Shown here: positions 1-11,109 of the stretch, one piece after another
Layout: every line of letters starts with the position of its first letter
How positions within the stretch are numbered: the first letter of the stretch is position 1
NCBI GenBank assembly: GCA_015680685.1
Contig: MNCI01035712.1
Span: 64,001 to 124,000 of the forward strand
DNA from: Gnetum montanum
Lineage: Eukaryota; Streptophyta; Gnetopsida; Gnetales; Gnetaceae
Length of the DNA: 60,000 nt
Direction of reading: 5' to 3'
The notes under the pieces: model-generated
Told to the model about the DNA's origin: nothing
The model's database searches: none
What the model saw: only the letters and a program-made list of their open reading frames with translations
Translations under genes and position numbers: made by a program

Positions 1-430
1 ATGCAATGCTTGTGGATCAAACATAAATTAACAACACCCTATCACCCCCAAGCTAATAGTCAAGTAGAAGTTACCAATAGGGAGATCACAAAGATCCTAA
101 TAAGAATCGTAAGAAATATAGGAGAGACTAGAGAACAAAACTCAATGATGCCCTCTAGGTTTTCCACTCCACATGGAAACTCCCCTGTATGGAAAACTTC
201 CAACACTTTCAATATAATCTAATCTCTATACACTTTCAATAGCCTATGAATTGGACCTTGACTTGAGCCTAGCACAAAAGTTTAAATGTGATGAAATTCT
301 TGGAGAGGGCTTAATAATTCACAATAATAAAAAGAGGATTTCATTGAAAAATGTTATGAAGATGCACATAATTGGATGTCATTGATGGAGTACACAAAAG
401 GATTTAATTGTGAGAATGTATAAGGATAAA
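1..430 (+). pseudogene. Gypsy integrase C-terminal fragment
   Basis: The first reading frame carries the motif HKLTTPYHPQAN followed by VEVTNREITKIL, the region around the catalytic Glu of a Ty3/Gypsy integrase. The same stretch occurs in the plus-strand element near 16540-16640, and further matches (a DLDLSLAQK-like run near 255-285) show that this is another copy of the same family. The frame breaks after about 73 codons and continues with stops and small indels. The element starts outside the window, so only the end of pol is seen. It would have inserted retrotransposon cDNA into the nuclear genome, but this copy is not functional. Confidence 0.8.
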
Positions 431-968
431 GAACTTAACTAACCCAACCAAAAGATATGCAAGTGGGTTCTCCACAAAGTAGGCACATGCCCTTTATTAC
501 CTTTGCATAACTTCATACTGAGGAGTCTATGGATCCCATGGATGATTAATGGTTACAGAAACTAAAGTACAAAAACTTGCAAGAAACTACCTAAGAATTT
601 CAACACATCAAACCAAGACATCAAATAAGAACATAAAATTGACAGTGAGGTGAGACATGGAAAGCATAGATGATTGAGAGAGTGTGTGAAATGGAGTTCC
701 TGATTGGGGTTAGATGAAGTCCCTTGTGAATTTTATAGTTAAATGATCTAATAAAATCCATCTTTAGTCTAGACCAAAACCAACCATGTCTAGTGACTTC
801 GCATTGCCATTCTAAGATCAGTCCACCTCCCAATTCAAAAAATATAAAATAACCAACATAACATTCCCCACCACCTAGAAAGTACCAAACTAATAAATGA
901 ATGATCAATAGAGGCCACATCCCTCAAGTATGCCATGGCAATCGAGCATACTTGTAGATGGGCCACAA
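431..968. other. Degenerate repeat DNA without a gene
   Basis: No reading frame here is supported. Bases about 472-560 resemble, in reverse orientation, the non-coding 3' part of the Gypsy family (compare 25541-25625: shared short runs around the caaag-aggc and atgccct blocks). Bases about 620-968 lie just downstream of the last conserved block of the minus-strand L1 element and are probably its 3' untranslated tail. Both assignments are tentative. Confidence 0.35.
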
Positions 969-2930
969 TTATGAATGGATAACATTGAGCATTTCCCACT
1001 ACTCCTTTGTATCCATAAACATCATAGCTTGTTGAAAATTCTTGAATTTCTCTACCTTTCATGCCCACTTTGTAGCATCCCCCTTGTCATCGAGATGCAA
1101 TTTTATGAACGTCCTCCTAATGAATCATCTAAGTGCTTACCAAGAAGATTTCTTGTTAATGTTCATCATAACATAGGAGCATTTTCCCTCATGGAGCTAA
1201 GAGGTAGTGTTGTGCTCATGTGCATGGTCCTACTATCGTTGTTGCTCATCCTCCAGGCCCTCATTCTCCCATTGCATCTCTTCCTTCTACTTCTATGTCT
1301 ACCTATCAATCTCTTCCTACTAGATTTCGACTATGAGCTACCTATGGAGTTCTTCCTCAAAAGTAGCACTAGTTGCCACATCCTCCATCTCCTTCTACCA
1401 TAGGAGCTCCTTAACCATCTCCTCATGATAAATATCCACCTATAGTAGCAACCTCTAGAATGCCTTCTCCCTCACCTACCACTTAGCTCTCTAAATCCAC
1501 CACTTCTCAATGTGTGTCTGCAAGGCCACCTCCTCCATAGTTCTCTCCATAATCTGATGTTGGTGCTTTTGGTTCCACTGCTCCTCCAAGCACACCCACA
1601 AGGATGCCTCCTCCATAGCTCTTTCCACCATTTTTTGTTGGTGCTACTACTCCTAGCTAGTAGGTGAGTTAGATTACCCACAAGCATGGACCTCCACTAG
1701 TGGCCTTGCCTAACACAGCTCCTACCACAAAACATTAGAGCTAGAGTTATTCACACCCTCAAAAACATTCTCCACATGTTATTGTTAGACATATACTAAG
1801 TTGTAGGGCCCAATGGGCTCTTTTGGCATCAACATCAGCTAAGCATCCTGCCACAAAGCAAGAATGGACCCTACATGCCTCCTATATGCCTCCTTGGCTA
1901 CCTCTGCCACATGGCTGCCAAAACAAACTAAGGAATGTTGACCATATGTCCCATAGACAGACACTTTAGAAATGAGCAATGCACCCCTTTTAATTTTCCA
2001 CACATTCCGAGACTATACAAAGAAACGCTCTATTAGCTCCATGACATCTTGCCAAAATTAGGGAAACATAGACTTGGGTATTTGCCTACTCATAGTCCAT
2101 GACACTAGCCCAAGGAAGAAGGCCTCTACATCCTAGATACCCCTTCTTGTTGGCAACACCACCTCCCCACCAACTTACATCTCGAGAACCCACACCAATG
2201 CCTCCTCGTTGAGATCAATCCTGACTCTGCAAAAGGTAGTAGTCTCCATGTGCCAATTCATGAATAAAGTTCCATCTGGCAAATCAGGGTTCCCAAGTAG
2301 CATCAATAGGAAATTTGTCTAGTCCACATGTGTAACAAGGCCCCACAATTCTAGCATCTCTTGAAATCTAGCATAAGAAGGTTCATAGATTGGTGTAGCC
2401 CCAATGCTAATAGTCACCTCCTTCCATAATCTCATAATAGTGGAAGCCACCTACACAAGAGGTGGAAAAGGTAAATTCTAAAAGATTAAATTGTTTTGAG
2501 ACCATCATAGGCTTCACAAAATTATAGTTACCTTGGAGTCTCCATCTAGGTTAAGAGGTAGGAAGATTCCAGTAGCCCACCAAGTGGGAGTAGCAAAAGG
2601 ACAATTATAGGAAAAATGCCTCCACATCTTGAGTTCCTGAAAATAAGACAGGTACCTCTCATTAATTTTTAACTCATATCTTCTCAACTCAACCTACATC
2701 AAGAGTGCTACATGATTCACCAACCAAAGGAAGACCTTTAATGTTTTAGGCAACCTACAATGTCAAATTCACATTTAGCTTGCCATCGTCAGATACTTAT
2801 GCTTCATGATTAGGTGCAGGGATGCCTCCATCATACCCAAGTATGTCATTTCCTAAACATGATGACACAATGATCTCTAAATAAGTGAATCATGACTTTC
2901 CAGCATCCAGCGTCGGTAATTATTATTCAT
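969..2930 (-). pseudogene. L1 ORF2 C-terminal part: zf-RVT plus extension
   Basis: About 2800-2540 reads (minus strand) as a zf-RVT domain: RLPKTLKVFLWLVNH, then a degenerate Cys/His region with NCPFATPTW. Downstream the reading continues for about 500 codons instead of ending. It has a block at about 2430-2080 (DGTLFMNW, VRIDLNEEA), a Glu-rich coiled-coil-like stretch at about 1660-1300, and a final block at about 1190-972 (YVMMNI, AMMFMDTK, VIHS) ending in TAA at 971-969. The same three segments follow the zf-RVT of the second L1 at 54-55.6 kb, so they belong to the element. Their function is unknown. Confidence 0.6.
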
Positions 2931-3291
2931 GATCCATATCAATGGTGGTTAGCTCCTATCTGGGTTAACCGATGTGCAAGCTTCTGTTGTCGCATGAGGA
3001 CAATGTCTACAAACTTTAGGACCCCAAGGTCACCCACCTCCCTAGGCTAGGCAATAATATCCCAACCTACATCAAGAGTGCTACATGATTCACCAACCAA
3101 AGGAAGACCTTTAATGTTTTAGGCAATCTACAATGCCAAATTCACATTTAGCTTGCCATCGTCAGATACTTATGCTTCATGATTAGGTGCAGGGATGCCT
3201 CCATCATACCCAAGTATGTCATTTCCTAAACATGATGACACAATGATCTCTAAATAAGTGAATCATGACTTTCCAGCATCCAGCGTCGGTA
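2691..3291. repeat. Near-identical duplication next to an assembly gap
   Basis: Bases 2691-2918 recur at 3064-3291, 373 bp downstream, with only two differences seen (both C to T in the second copy). The second copy runs straight into the N-gap at 3292. It could be a recent tandem duplication inside the L1 or two overlapping contig ends placed side by side. Confidence 0.9.
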
Positions 3292-3609
3292 NNNNNNNNN
3301 NNNNNNNNNNNNNNNNNNNNNNNNNNNNNNNNNNNNNNNNNNNNNNNNNNNNNNNNNNNNNNNNNNNNNNNNNNNNNNNNNNNNNNNNNNNNNNNNNNNN
3401 NNNNNNNNNNNNNNNNNNNNNNNNNNNNNNNNNNNNNNNNNNNNNNNNNNNNNNNNNNNNNNNNNNNNNNNNNNNNNNNNNNNNNNNNNNNNNNNNNNNN
3501 NNNNNNNNNNNNNNNNNNNNNNNNNNNNNNNNNNNNNNNNNNNNNNNNNNNNNNNNNNNNNNNNNNNNNNNNNNNNNNNNNNNNNNNNNNNNNNNNNNNN
3601 NNNNNNNNN
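3292..3609. other. Assembly gap (318 N)
   Basis: Unresolved bases. Open frames that appear to cross it are artefacts of the Ns. Confidence 1.
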
Positions 3610-6071
3610 CCCCTCAACTAGATGAACCTTTTGATCAAATGATCCATTTTTCCAACAATGTCTTTCAAGGGGGTTTAGGGGGGTGGGGTAGGTAGGCAAC
3701 CGATGCCATGAACCTAGCAATGGTAGATAGGATGGATGTATCAAGGATAATTCTCCCTTTCTTGGTCAAAAATTTCATAGTCTAGTGCTTGACCCTTTGT
3801 TATGACTATTGAACCAACTTTAGCCATGCATGTTTTCTATTCCATGTGAAAATTAGCAACCTTAAGTAAGAGTCCTATTTAGCCCCAAGCATGATGCCTA
3901 ACATTTGGGTAATTCTTCCCCTAATGAGCTTATTTGTATTAGTTATATAAAGTTTTGATTTTTCCCTATTGATCTCCAACCTAATCTCCTAGGTCATTCT
4001 ATTAAGGGCTCTGTCCATCGCCAATGCTTGCAGCATTGTAGCCCTAGTAAAAAGAATAGTGTCATCAATGTAATGCTTTACCAGACAATCCACACTAGTG
4101 ATGTTAAGCACATGAATCCCCTTTGCACAACAACACATTTGTAGGGTGTTCACGAAAAGTCTGAATAATTAAGGGGATAGAAGATCCCCCCTTCTTGAGG
4201 CCTCTACCAAGGAAGGAAAACCATTAAAGCTTACCTTCTATATCAAAAGAGTAAGCCATGAAGGATTGCAAATAAACACAAGAATCAAGAAAACTAGGAC
4301 TGAAGCCCTTGCAAGTCATAATTTCCCTCATGGCCTTCTAGCTAATGGTATCATAAGCTTTTGTTATGTCTAATTTGAAGCACATATTTGGATAGTGCAT
4401 TGTGTGGAGGGAGTTCATGATTTTTTGTAGTAGTATCACTTGGTCCTATAGATATCTTTCTTTGACAAAGCCATCTTGATTATTGCTCATGAGCCTCAAC
4501 ATGAGAGGTGCTAACTACCTCACAATCATCTTTGTAAATAATTGAATTAACGTGTTGCACACCTCAATGGGGTGAAATTGGGAAGGATTACTGGGAGTCT
4601 CAATCTTTGATATAAGCATAATCCTAGAACAATTGATCTCACGATGAACTTATCCCCATCTAATCATGGCACTAAAATCATTAAGCACATTCCTTCCAAG
4701 AACATCAATGAATTCCCTAAAAAATTCAATAGGCCACCCATCAAGGCTTGGAGCCTTGCTAGGCTTTAGGTTGGCCATGGCATCCTCTAGCTCCCACCAA
4801 GTAAAAGATGAAAGCAACATACTGTTATCCTCCAAGGTAAGCATAGATTGCATAAGAACCAAGAGCAAGAGCTTATCCCATATCCTACCATATATCAACC
4901 CAATATGTTAGAAAGGCTTATGCAAATTCCTAAGCTTGAACTAGCTCCATCCCTCCTTGTATTAACCAAGGAATCTTCTTCAAAAGGTTATTTGCCATAG
5001 TGATTATGAAGAAGAAATGATTAGGTTGTTCCCCATCCTTGAGCAATCTATTTCTAGATTGTTACTACCAGTATTTAGCTTCTTCCCTATCCAACCCTTG
5101 GAGATCTACTAGAATCTCTTATTCCTCTTGAAATAGAGATTCCCTAGCTTTCTACCTCACTTGAATATCCACTAGTTTATTCTACAGCATCCTATAATGT
5201 GTTCAAAAAGCATATTTCTCCTCCTTCTTAGAATGGATTACCTTCTTCAAGATGTTTAGAATATTTTTTTAGAAAGTCTCAAGGATCCCCCTTTAAAGGA
5301 TACTTATCCCAAATTCCATACATGAGCAGTCTTAACCACAACTTTAAGAGCTAGGCCCTCTCAAACCTGAATTGCGAGAAAGAAAGGTGAGACTGACAAC
5401 TAGTCTAACATATCAACAATCGATGATCTATGGTATGTCTTTATTTCCTTATGACTTGGACATCTTGCTCATGTAGGATGATAGAGCTAACCCATACCTT
5501 GTCAATTTAGGACATTACCCTATCTCTTCCTTATTACCGATTGCTCTAAGTCAAGAAGTAGTTCCCAATATGCAAATCCATGAGGTCATGTTGCTAGAGG
5601 AATTGTAAAAACTATTCACTACCAAGGGGAGGGGGGGAGTAAGGCCTCATCCTAATTTCTCCAAGGAATGAATTCTTTGGTTTCAATCTCCAACTAGGAT
5701 CCACTAACACCGATCAAGAATGATCAATCTAATCCATTGAAGCTCTTTTAACCTCTCCTTCCAATCTTGAACCCCATAGAAGTTCATGAGCTAGTGGCCC
5801 AAGGAAGCTAGCCAATAGAGATACTCTAATTTGAGGAATCCAAAAATTGGAAAGAAAGCCTGGAAAGGATAGCCAATCCTCTAGCCCTCCCACAACTAGC
5901 ACCGTGATGCACCTATCACCTGTCCCAATGCAACAACTGAGATTCTCTTTATTGTAACTTGGTTTCTTGTAGACAAACAACATCACACTTTTCTCTATGC
6001 ACAATCTCCTTTATGGTATGCTACTTATAAGGGGTACCTTGGCCTCTAAAATTCCAAGACATTATCTTCAT
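3610..6071 (-). pseudogene. L1 ORF2 endonuclease and reverse transcriptase remnant
   Basis: On the minus strand a Met codon at 6071 is followed by MSWNFRGQGTP and then VVCLQETKL, the start of an L1 APE-type endonuclease. The reverse transcriptase begins near 4900 with a segment close to LKPSKAPSLDGWPIEFF. It continues with a GFVKERYL-like block and KLDITKAYD, and reaches the catalytic YIDD box at 4072-4061 (the family usually has YADD). The protein would nick target DNA and copy the element RNA. Numerous stops and frameshifts break the frame, and the assembly gap at 3292-3609 removes the end of this section. Confidence 0.8.
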
Positions 6072-6079
6072 GATCTACC

Positions 6080-7543
6080 TGTAGACTACTTCCTATAGAC
6101 CTCTTTCAAGGTTTCTTGGATTCCCAAGTCAATTTTCAACTAAGTCTACCTATTGCAGACTAGTAGTGTGGGTGGTTTTTCGATTTTTCCCACATCCACT
6201 AAAACTTGAAACCCATCCTCATTCTCTACATTTGGCTAGGATACCTCCTCCATTCTTGGTTTGGTGAAGTCACACACCATTGACACCTAGTCCCTGAGTG
6301 GGCGCAGCTCTTTCTTGTTCTTGGGAGAATCATGAGGTGTGGAAAACCCCTCCTCAAGATGTTTCCAAGGGTTTAACACTGAAGGAACCATTGATACTTC
6401 TTCCATGCCCATAGCACTAGGCTTTTAAAATGTGGCCTCACCTAGGGGCTTGCAAATCCTTGTCAACTAGCCCAACTTCTTCCCAAGCCCCACACATCCC
6501 TTGGATTCCTTCTAGCCTTGTCACATTACCTTCATCCATCAATCCTTATCTATTTTTTTTTGTGTTAGCCTTGGCCTTGTAGGCCACCACAAGATGGTTA
6601 GGTTTCCCACAAATCATACAATGGGGCTAGCCAGTGATGGGAGTTATCAAGGTTTTTTTTACCATCAAATTTTTATACTCCACTAGGATATGCTCTTATC
6701 CAAAAGGGAGGTCTAAAATGACCTCCTTGACGAGGTTTGTTAGGGAAAGGAACCTCCAAACATTGAATCTAGTGAATTCCATATGTTCCATTGAAGTAGT
6801 AAACTTAGCAAGCATAATGAACTCTCCAAAAAAAGCAACCAAAGATTTTAAAAATGATGGTATCCATAGTTCCCAAGGAATGCTTGAGATCCTAATCTAG
6901 ACAGGTGCACGGGAGAAAAGGTTAGGGTCCCTATGTGCACCTGAGTGCCATAGAAGAAGGGCCAAGCTGCTAGCACTAAAAAACCATAGACCCCCAAGGA
7001 GCATGCAATCTCGATCCTCAACACTCTTGAAAAGAAAGAGTATGAGTTTCTTTGATAGGCTCTACACCCTAACATTCTCCAATTTCTAGGTTACAATGAC
7101 CCACTTTTGATGAGCTCCATATTGGATCTCAGTTCACTAGAAACAAATCTACTAATAAGACTCCACTCTATAGTATGCAGACCCTCCAAAGGTAGATGAG
7201 CAACCTACAACCATTGAGAGCCCTCAACCTAGGATGAAGTGCTAAAGACATTCGAGGCATTGTCCCCTCCCAACAAACCTTTTGCACACCTAGTTGAGAC
7301 ACAACTTCTCAAGTTTCCAAAACCCCTAATAAAATCCTCTGACCAACTACCGGCTAAGCCCAACTCCCCTGAAGCATCGCTAGTGTCCTCACCCCTAAGC
7401 TGCCAGCCAACCATTGTGTCAAAGCCCCCACATGTCTCAACACTTGCTCTTGCTTCTGCTCGCATTTCAAATCTAAATCCTTGAGAACATTTGTCTAGGT
7501 TATCCTTTAGGGTTTTTTCTAAAAGGTTTTGAAACTTATGCAT
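6080..7543 (-). pseudogene. L1 ORF1 (nucleic-acid-binding protein) remnant
   Basis: The minus strand starts with an open stretch of about 104 codons (7543-7229) and continues in broken frames. Around 6628-6585 a CMICGKPNHLVVAY segment resembles the CCHC zinc knuckle of plant L1 ORF1 proteins; the expected last Cys is replaced by Tyr. ORF1 proteins bind the element RNA and chaperone it during target-primed reverse transcription. Assignment rests on the knuckle and on its position directly upstream of the ORF2 endonuclease. The 5' end of ORF1 is uncertain. Confidence 0.5.
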
Positions 7544-7544
7544 G

Positions 7545-10050
7545 ATTGTTTCATCATCATTGTAGCCTTATCCCAAATACATGGGGTTGGCTACATGGTT
7601 TTTTTCATCATGCTCTTCTATTAAGACTCAAATAATAATTAGCACCCACATCTTGGATATCTTTTCCTTATTATGGTTGAGAGGCCAATTATAAATTGTA
7701 AATCTATAATAGTAAATAATATTCCATCCATGATGCTCTAGGAGAGCCTATCGATGACACTAAATAAAATTTGATTAATAATAAAACTAATTTTACCACC
7801 AATTCACATAGTTTCAAATATCAAATTTAATTTTTTTTGGTTTTGCATTGCATATTTGTGTGTGAACTTTATATACCATCCTTTTGGGCAATTTCAGTAC
7901 ATTTAACCTACCTAGTTTTTTAGAAAAGCAAACCATATAGTTAGGTATATATGCCACATTTTTTTTCTTTACTAAATAATTTTCTATACAAGAATGCAGA
8001 GGATCTGGTATGGATGGACATCTTTCTTTATGAGAACAAAAGAGATTCTCTTAGCCAAATTTTAGATATATATTATAAATATACAACAAAGCTAGTGCTC
8101 GCAACAAATATGTTTAGATCCACTTCTTTGTTGCTTCCCCGTGATTTTAATAAAGTGATTTCTTCCAATGGATGCATTCTTTGATCTTCTAAATACATGA
8201 CCAACCCATCTAAGATAACTTATATATATATATATATATATATCTTCTCATCTATGGGTGCTACCTTAAAACTTCCTCTAATAAAACAAATTGTTTATTT
8301 GATTTTTCCTAGGGACTCCCAACATCCACTGAAGTGCATGTATCTCTACAACCTACACACATTAGGAGCCTAATGCTTTTTGATGGGCTAACATTTCACA
8401 CCATAAATTATTGTTGGTTTGATAGTAGTTTTGTAGAACATTTTCTTCAAACTAGCATGAATTCTTCTATCAAAAAGCACACCACCAGCTTCTCATCATG
8501 TCATCCATCCTACTTCAATTCTATTTATCACATTATTGTTAATCTTACTATTCATTTGAACAAGTGACTCCAAATATTTGGATTGGTTATGTTGAGTAAC
8601 TTCTTGGTTTTGAATTTTCATTTTTATATTTTCATTATCTACAATTCCACTAAAAATGCACTTAATATATCTCATTTTACTTTTACTAATTCTCAACTCT
8701 TTTGATTCTAGGGTACTTCTTCAAGTCTTCATTTTTATAGGCAAGGCTTCCTTAAATTTGTTCACCAATATAATATCATCTACAAAGAGCATACACAAAG
8801 GAATATCATCTTGAGTTTCGTTAGTTAGCTCATTCATAATAATAACCACCAATTAAGGGTTTGCAGCATATACTTGATGTAGCACTACCTTCATGGGGAA
8901 GTTCATGGTCTCATCATAGGTAATGCAAACTTGAGTTGTGGCTCCATCTTACATATCTTAAATAGCCTTAATGTACCCAATAGGAATATCTTTCCTCTTT
9001 AATGCTCATCAAATAATCTCTGGGGGAACTCTACATAAGCTTTCTACAAATTAATGAAAATTGTATGTTGATTTCTATTCTTACTCTAAATTTATCCATC
9101 AACTATCTTAGTAAGACAACAAATTCAAGAGTTGATCTTCCAAGTATAAAACCAAATTGATTCTAAAAAATAGTTGATTATTACTTTAAACATTGTTTTT
9201 TATCTCTTTATCATAACTTCATGATATGACTCATGAGAATTTATTATTCCCATAGTTTTGAATGTCTTTCTTAATCTTGCAAACTCATACTATAGTGCTT
9301 TTTCTCTAACCATATGGCATTTCCCCTCCCTAATCTTGCTAAATAATGTTGATAATCATGCAATCCTTGTATCTCCCATAGACTTCTATGCTTCTATAGG
9401 GATACCATTTGGTGCTATCACTTTACCATTCTTCATCTTCATGAGGGTTTTAAACAATAACTTTACAAGCATATATATAGTTTGTCATTCCTACTTTCAA
9501 TTTGGTGCCATTAATGTTACCTTGAGGAAATTCTTTGTTAATACACTCCTAAAAATAGATCCTCCATTGTTCCAATATTTCTTTATTTGAAAATAAATTT
9601 CTTTTGTTGTTTGAATTGATGCATTTGATATGGCCAATATATTTGTACTCTTGTTTGAAGTCTTGGCTAGTTTTTACATCAATTTCTAACCCTTTGTGGT
9701 TCCTAGATTCTCATAAAAGGTATTGAAAGGACAAAATTTACCCTTGCATACTATCCTTTTTCACCATGTTTTTGCTATCATTTGTATTTTAAAGCAGTCT
9801 TGTTTCCTACTCTATTATGACTCTTTAAAATACTTATTTTTAGTTTAAACATTATATTTTTTTGCTTCACAACCATGTTTCCTTTTGAACGTACTTATTT
9901 GCTTTTGAAACCTGAAGGATGTCTTTTCCGATCTTCTCAATACAACTTTTCAATTAATTCTAGCTATCATTTTTAGTTAAGTTCAAATCCCAAGGTCATT
10001 ACACTAAATTTATCCTTTAATTTTGATGCTTTTTTTTCTTTAAATTCCAA
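7545..10050 (-). mobile_element. RTE-type LINE, degenerate
   Basis: The minus strand shows the end of an RTE-clade pol. The 3' tail lies at about 7600-7548 (RTE-style stretch around GTAGCCAACCCCATG, then GGGATAAGGCT and GATGATGATG). Upstream are RT blocks: IKAI-DM-DGA near 8950, MNELTNETQDDIPLCMLF with the catalytic box FVDD at 8786-8775, then ESKELRISKSKMRYI and a final INRIEVGW near 8510. A linker-like region reaches about 10050, close to the Gypsy insertion at 10135. The endonuclease half is not visible. Many stops make it non-functional. Confidence 0.75.
8220..8242. repeat. (TA)n microsatellite
   Basis: About eleven uninterrupted TA units inside the RTE remnant. Confidence 0.95.
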
Positions 10051-10134
10051 CATTTTAGACAAGATACTTATTTTCTAGGATTTCTATTGAAACAAATTTT
10101 GATAGTTAAATTCATTACTATAAGTCTACATTCG

Positions 10135-10963
10135 TGATGGAATGCGATATTGCATGGGCCATGATATCGCGTACGCGATATTGTGTCCGCAATATTGCGT
10201 CCGCCCCTACGATATCGCATACGCGATATCGTAGCCCATCACCAGTTCTATAAATAAGAGGCAGCTTTCCCTTCTTTCTTAATCTAGATATAGACCCTTA
10301 GTGAAAATCTGGTAATTTTACCATTCTAGAGATAGAATAATTTCCATGTGCCTATAGTAGGAGTTTCAAAGTGAACGGATCTTTGTTCGAGAAAATTGTA
10401 CCTGAGCACACATTTGTGTACAAAAATAAAGATGAAATTTCTAATAAACCTTGCAGTACATGGACTAAGCTAAATAGGACTTAATTAATGTTAAATGTTT
10501 AATTTCTTTCTTAGATAATTAAATATCTCTCAATCCTTACTCTCCTAGTTAAATGCATTCAGTACAACCCCTTCAAGCACATGTGTAACATTTGGTAAGC
10601 CAGTAACGAATAGCGTTTGGTAATCCCATTAGCGTTGCACTAGTTCAGGGTGTGTATGGTAAGTGGGAACGGATACTGATGCTAGGATACTTAGAACTAG
10701 TTAATTAAAGTTAGTCATTTAGTCTCTTCAACCTTCACCTCTTAGCATAGGCGTTAAAAAGATAAAAGACATAAAAATCACATACCTCAAACTCACTTAG
10801 CCATACAACTGTGACAATACAAGCGAGTTTGGGAAGATAGCAATTGATTAAACTTAAGTGTTCCACTAGGGCACATAAGCACTTAGTCCTTGGAGTTCAA
10901 CCAGATTGCACATGCATGCTCGTATTCATATGGTTGAGTGTAGGGGTACCTTGCCACTCATCA
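10135..10963 (+). repeat. 5' LTR of the plus-strand Gypsy element
   Basis: This begins TGATGGAATGCG and ends CCACTCATCA, and matches 19134-19935 along its whole length. It is about 27 bp longer than the 3' LTR, mainly because of extra palindromic units near its start. The primer-binding site follows directly. Confidence 0.92.
10142..10258 (+). promoter_or_regulatory. U3 promoter: GATATC palindrome cluster and TATA box
   Basis: Bases about 10142-10233 contain at least five near-palindromes built on GATATC or AATATT flanked by CG (for example GCGATATCG, GCAATATTGCG). A good TATA box, CTATAAATAAG, follows at 10248-10258. The order palindromes then TATA is kept in all four LTR copies of the window (TATA also at 19219-19229, and reversed at 24681-24691 and 30691-30701). 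The element probably starts transcription a short way downstream. A regulatory role for the palindromes is inferred. Confidence 0.7.
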
Positions 10964-10982
10964 TTGACACTGTTGCTGGGGA
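10964..10982 (+). other. tRNA-Asp-type primer-binding site (mutated)
   Basis: Directly after the 5' LTR lies TTGACACTGTTGCTGGGGA. It resembles the complement of the plant tRNA-Asp 3' end (TGGCGCCGTTGCCGGGGA), which is known for Athila/Tat elements. Most mismatches are C-to-T or G-to-A changes. Confidence 0.8.
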
Positions 10983-11109
10983 CTTAATTGTTTGTGTGCT
11001 ACGTAGAACATAGGAGATCATTCACATCGTTGGGAGCTTAAAAAAACCTTTAAGGTTGATAATAAGGAAAATAACATAACAGTAAATAGCACACTGAAAC
11101 AAGACTAAA

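Larger units (their letters stand above)
969..7543 (-). mobile_element. Degenerate L1-type LINE
   Basis: Read on the minus strand this is an L1-type non-LTR retrotransposon. In order it has an ORF1 with a gag-type zinc knuckle (about 7543-6080), an ORF2 endonuclease (from about 6071), a reverse transcriptase (about 4900-3700), an assembly gap, a zf-RVT domain (about 2800-2540) and a long C-terminal extension ending near 969. All parts carry many stops and frameshifts, so the copy is dead. The order fits one element, but the gap at 3292-3609 leaves room for a junction between two LINE copies. The right edge abuts the 3' tail of an RTE LINE at about 7548. Confidence 0.75.

Noticed and set aside
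975-1403. 142-codon plus-strand open frame
   Set aside because: It is the complement of the L1 C-terminal extension read on the minus strand. It is Leu/Ser/Pro-rich low complexity with no motif.
3219-3744. Open frames crossing the N-gap
   Set aside because: They exist only because Ns are read as open sequence.
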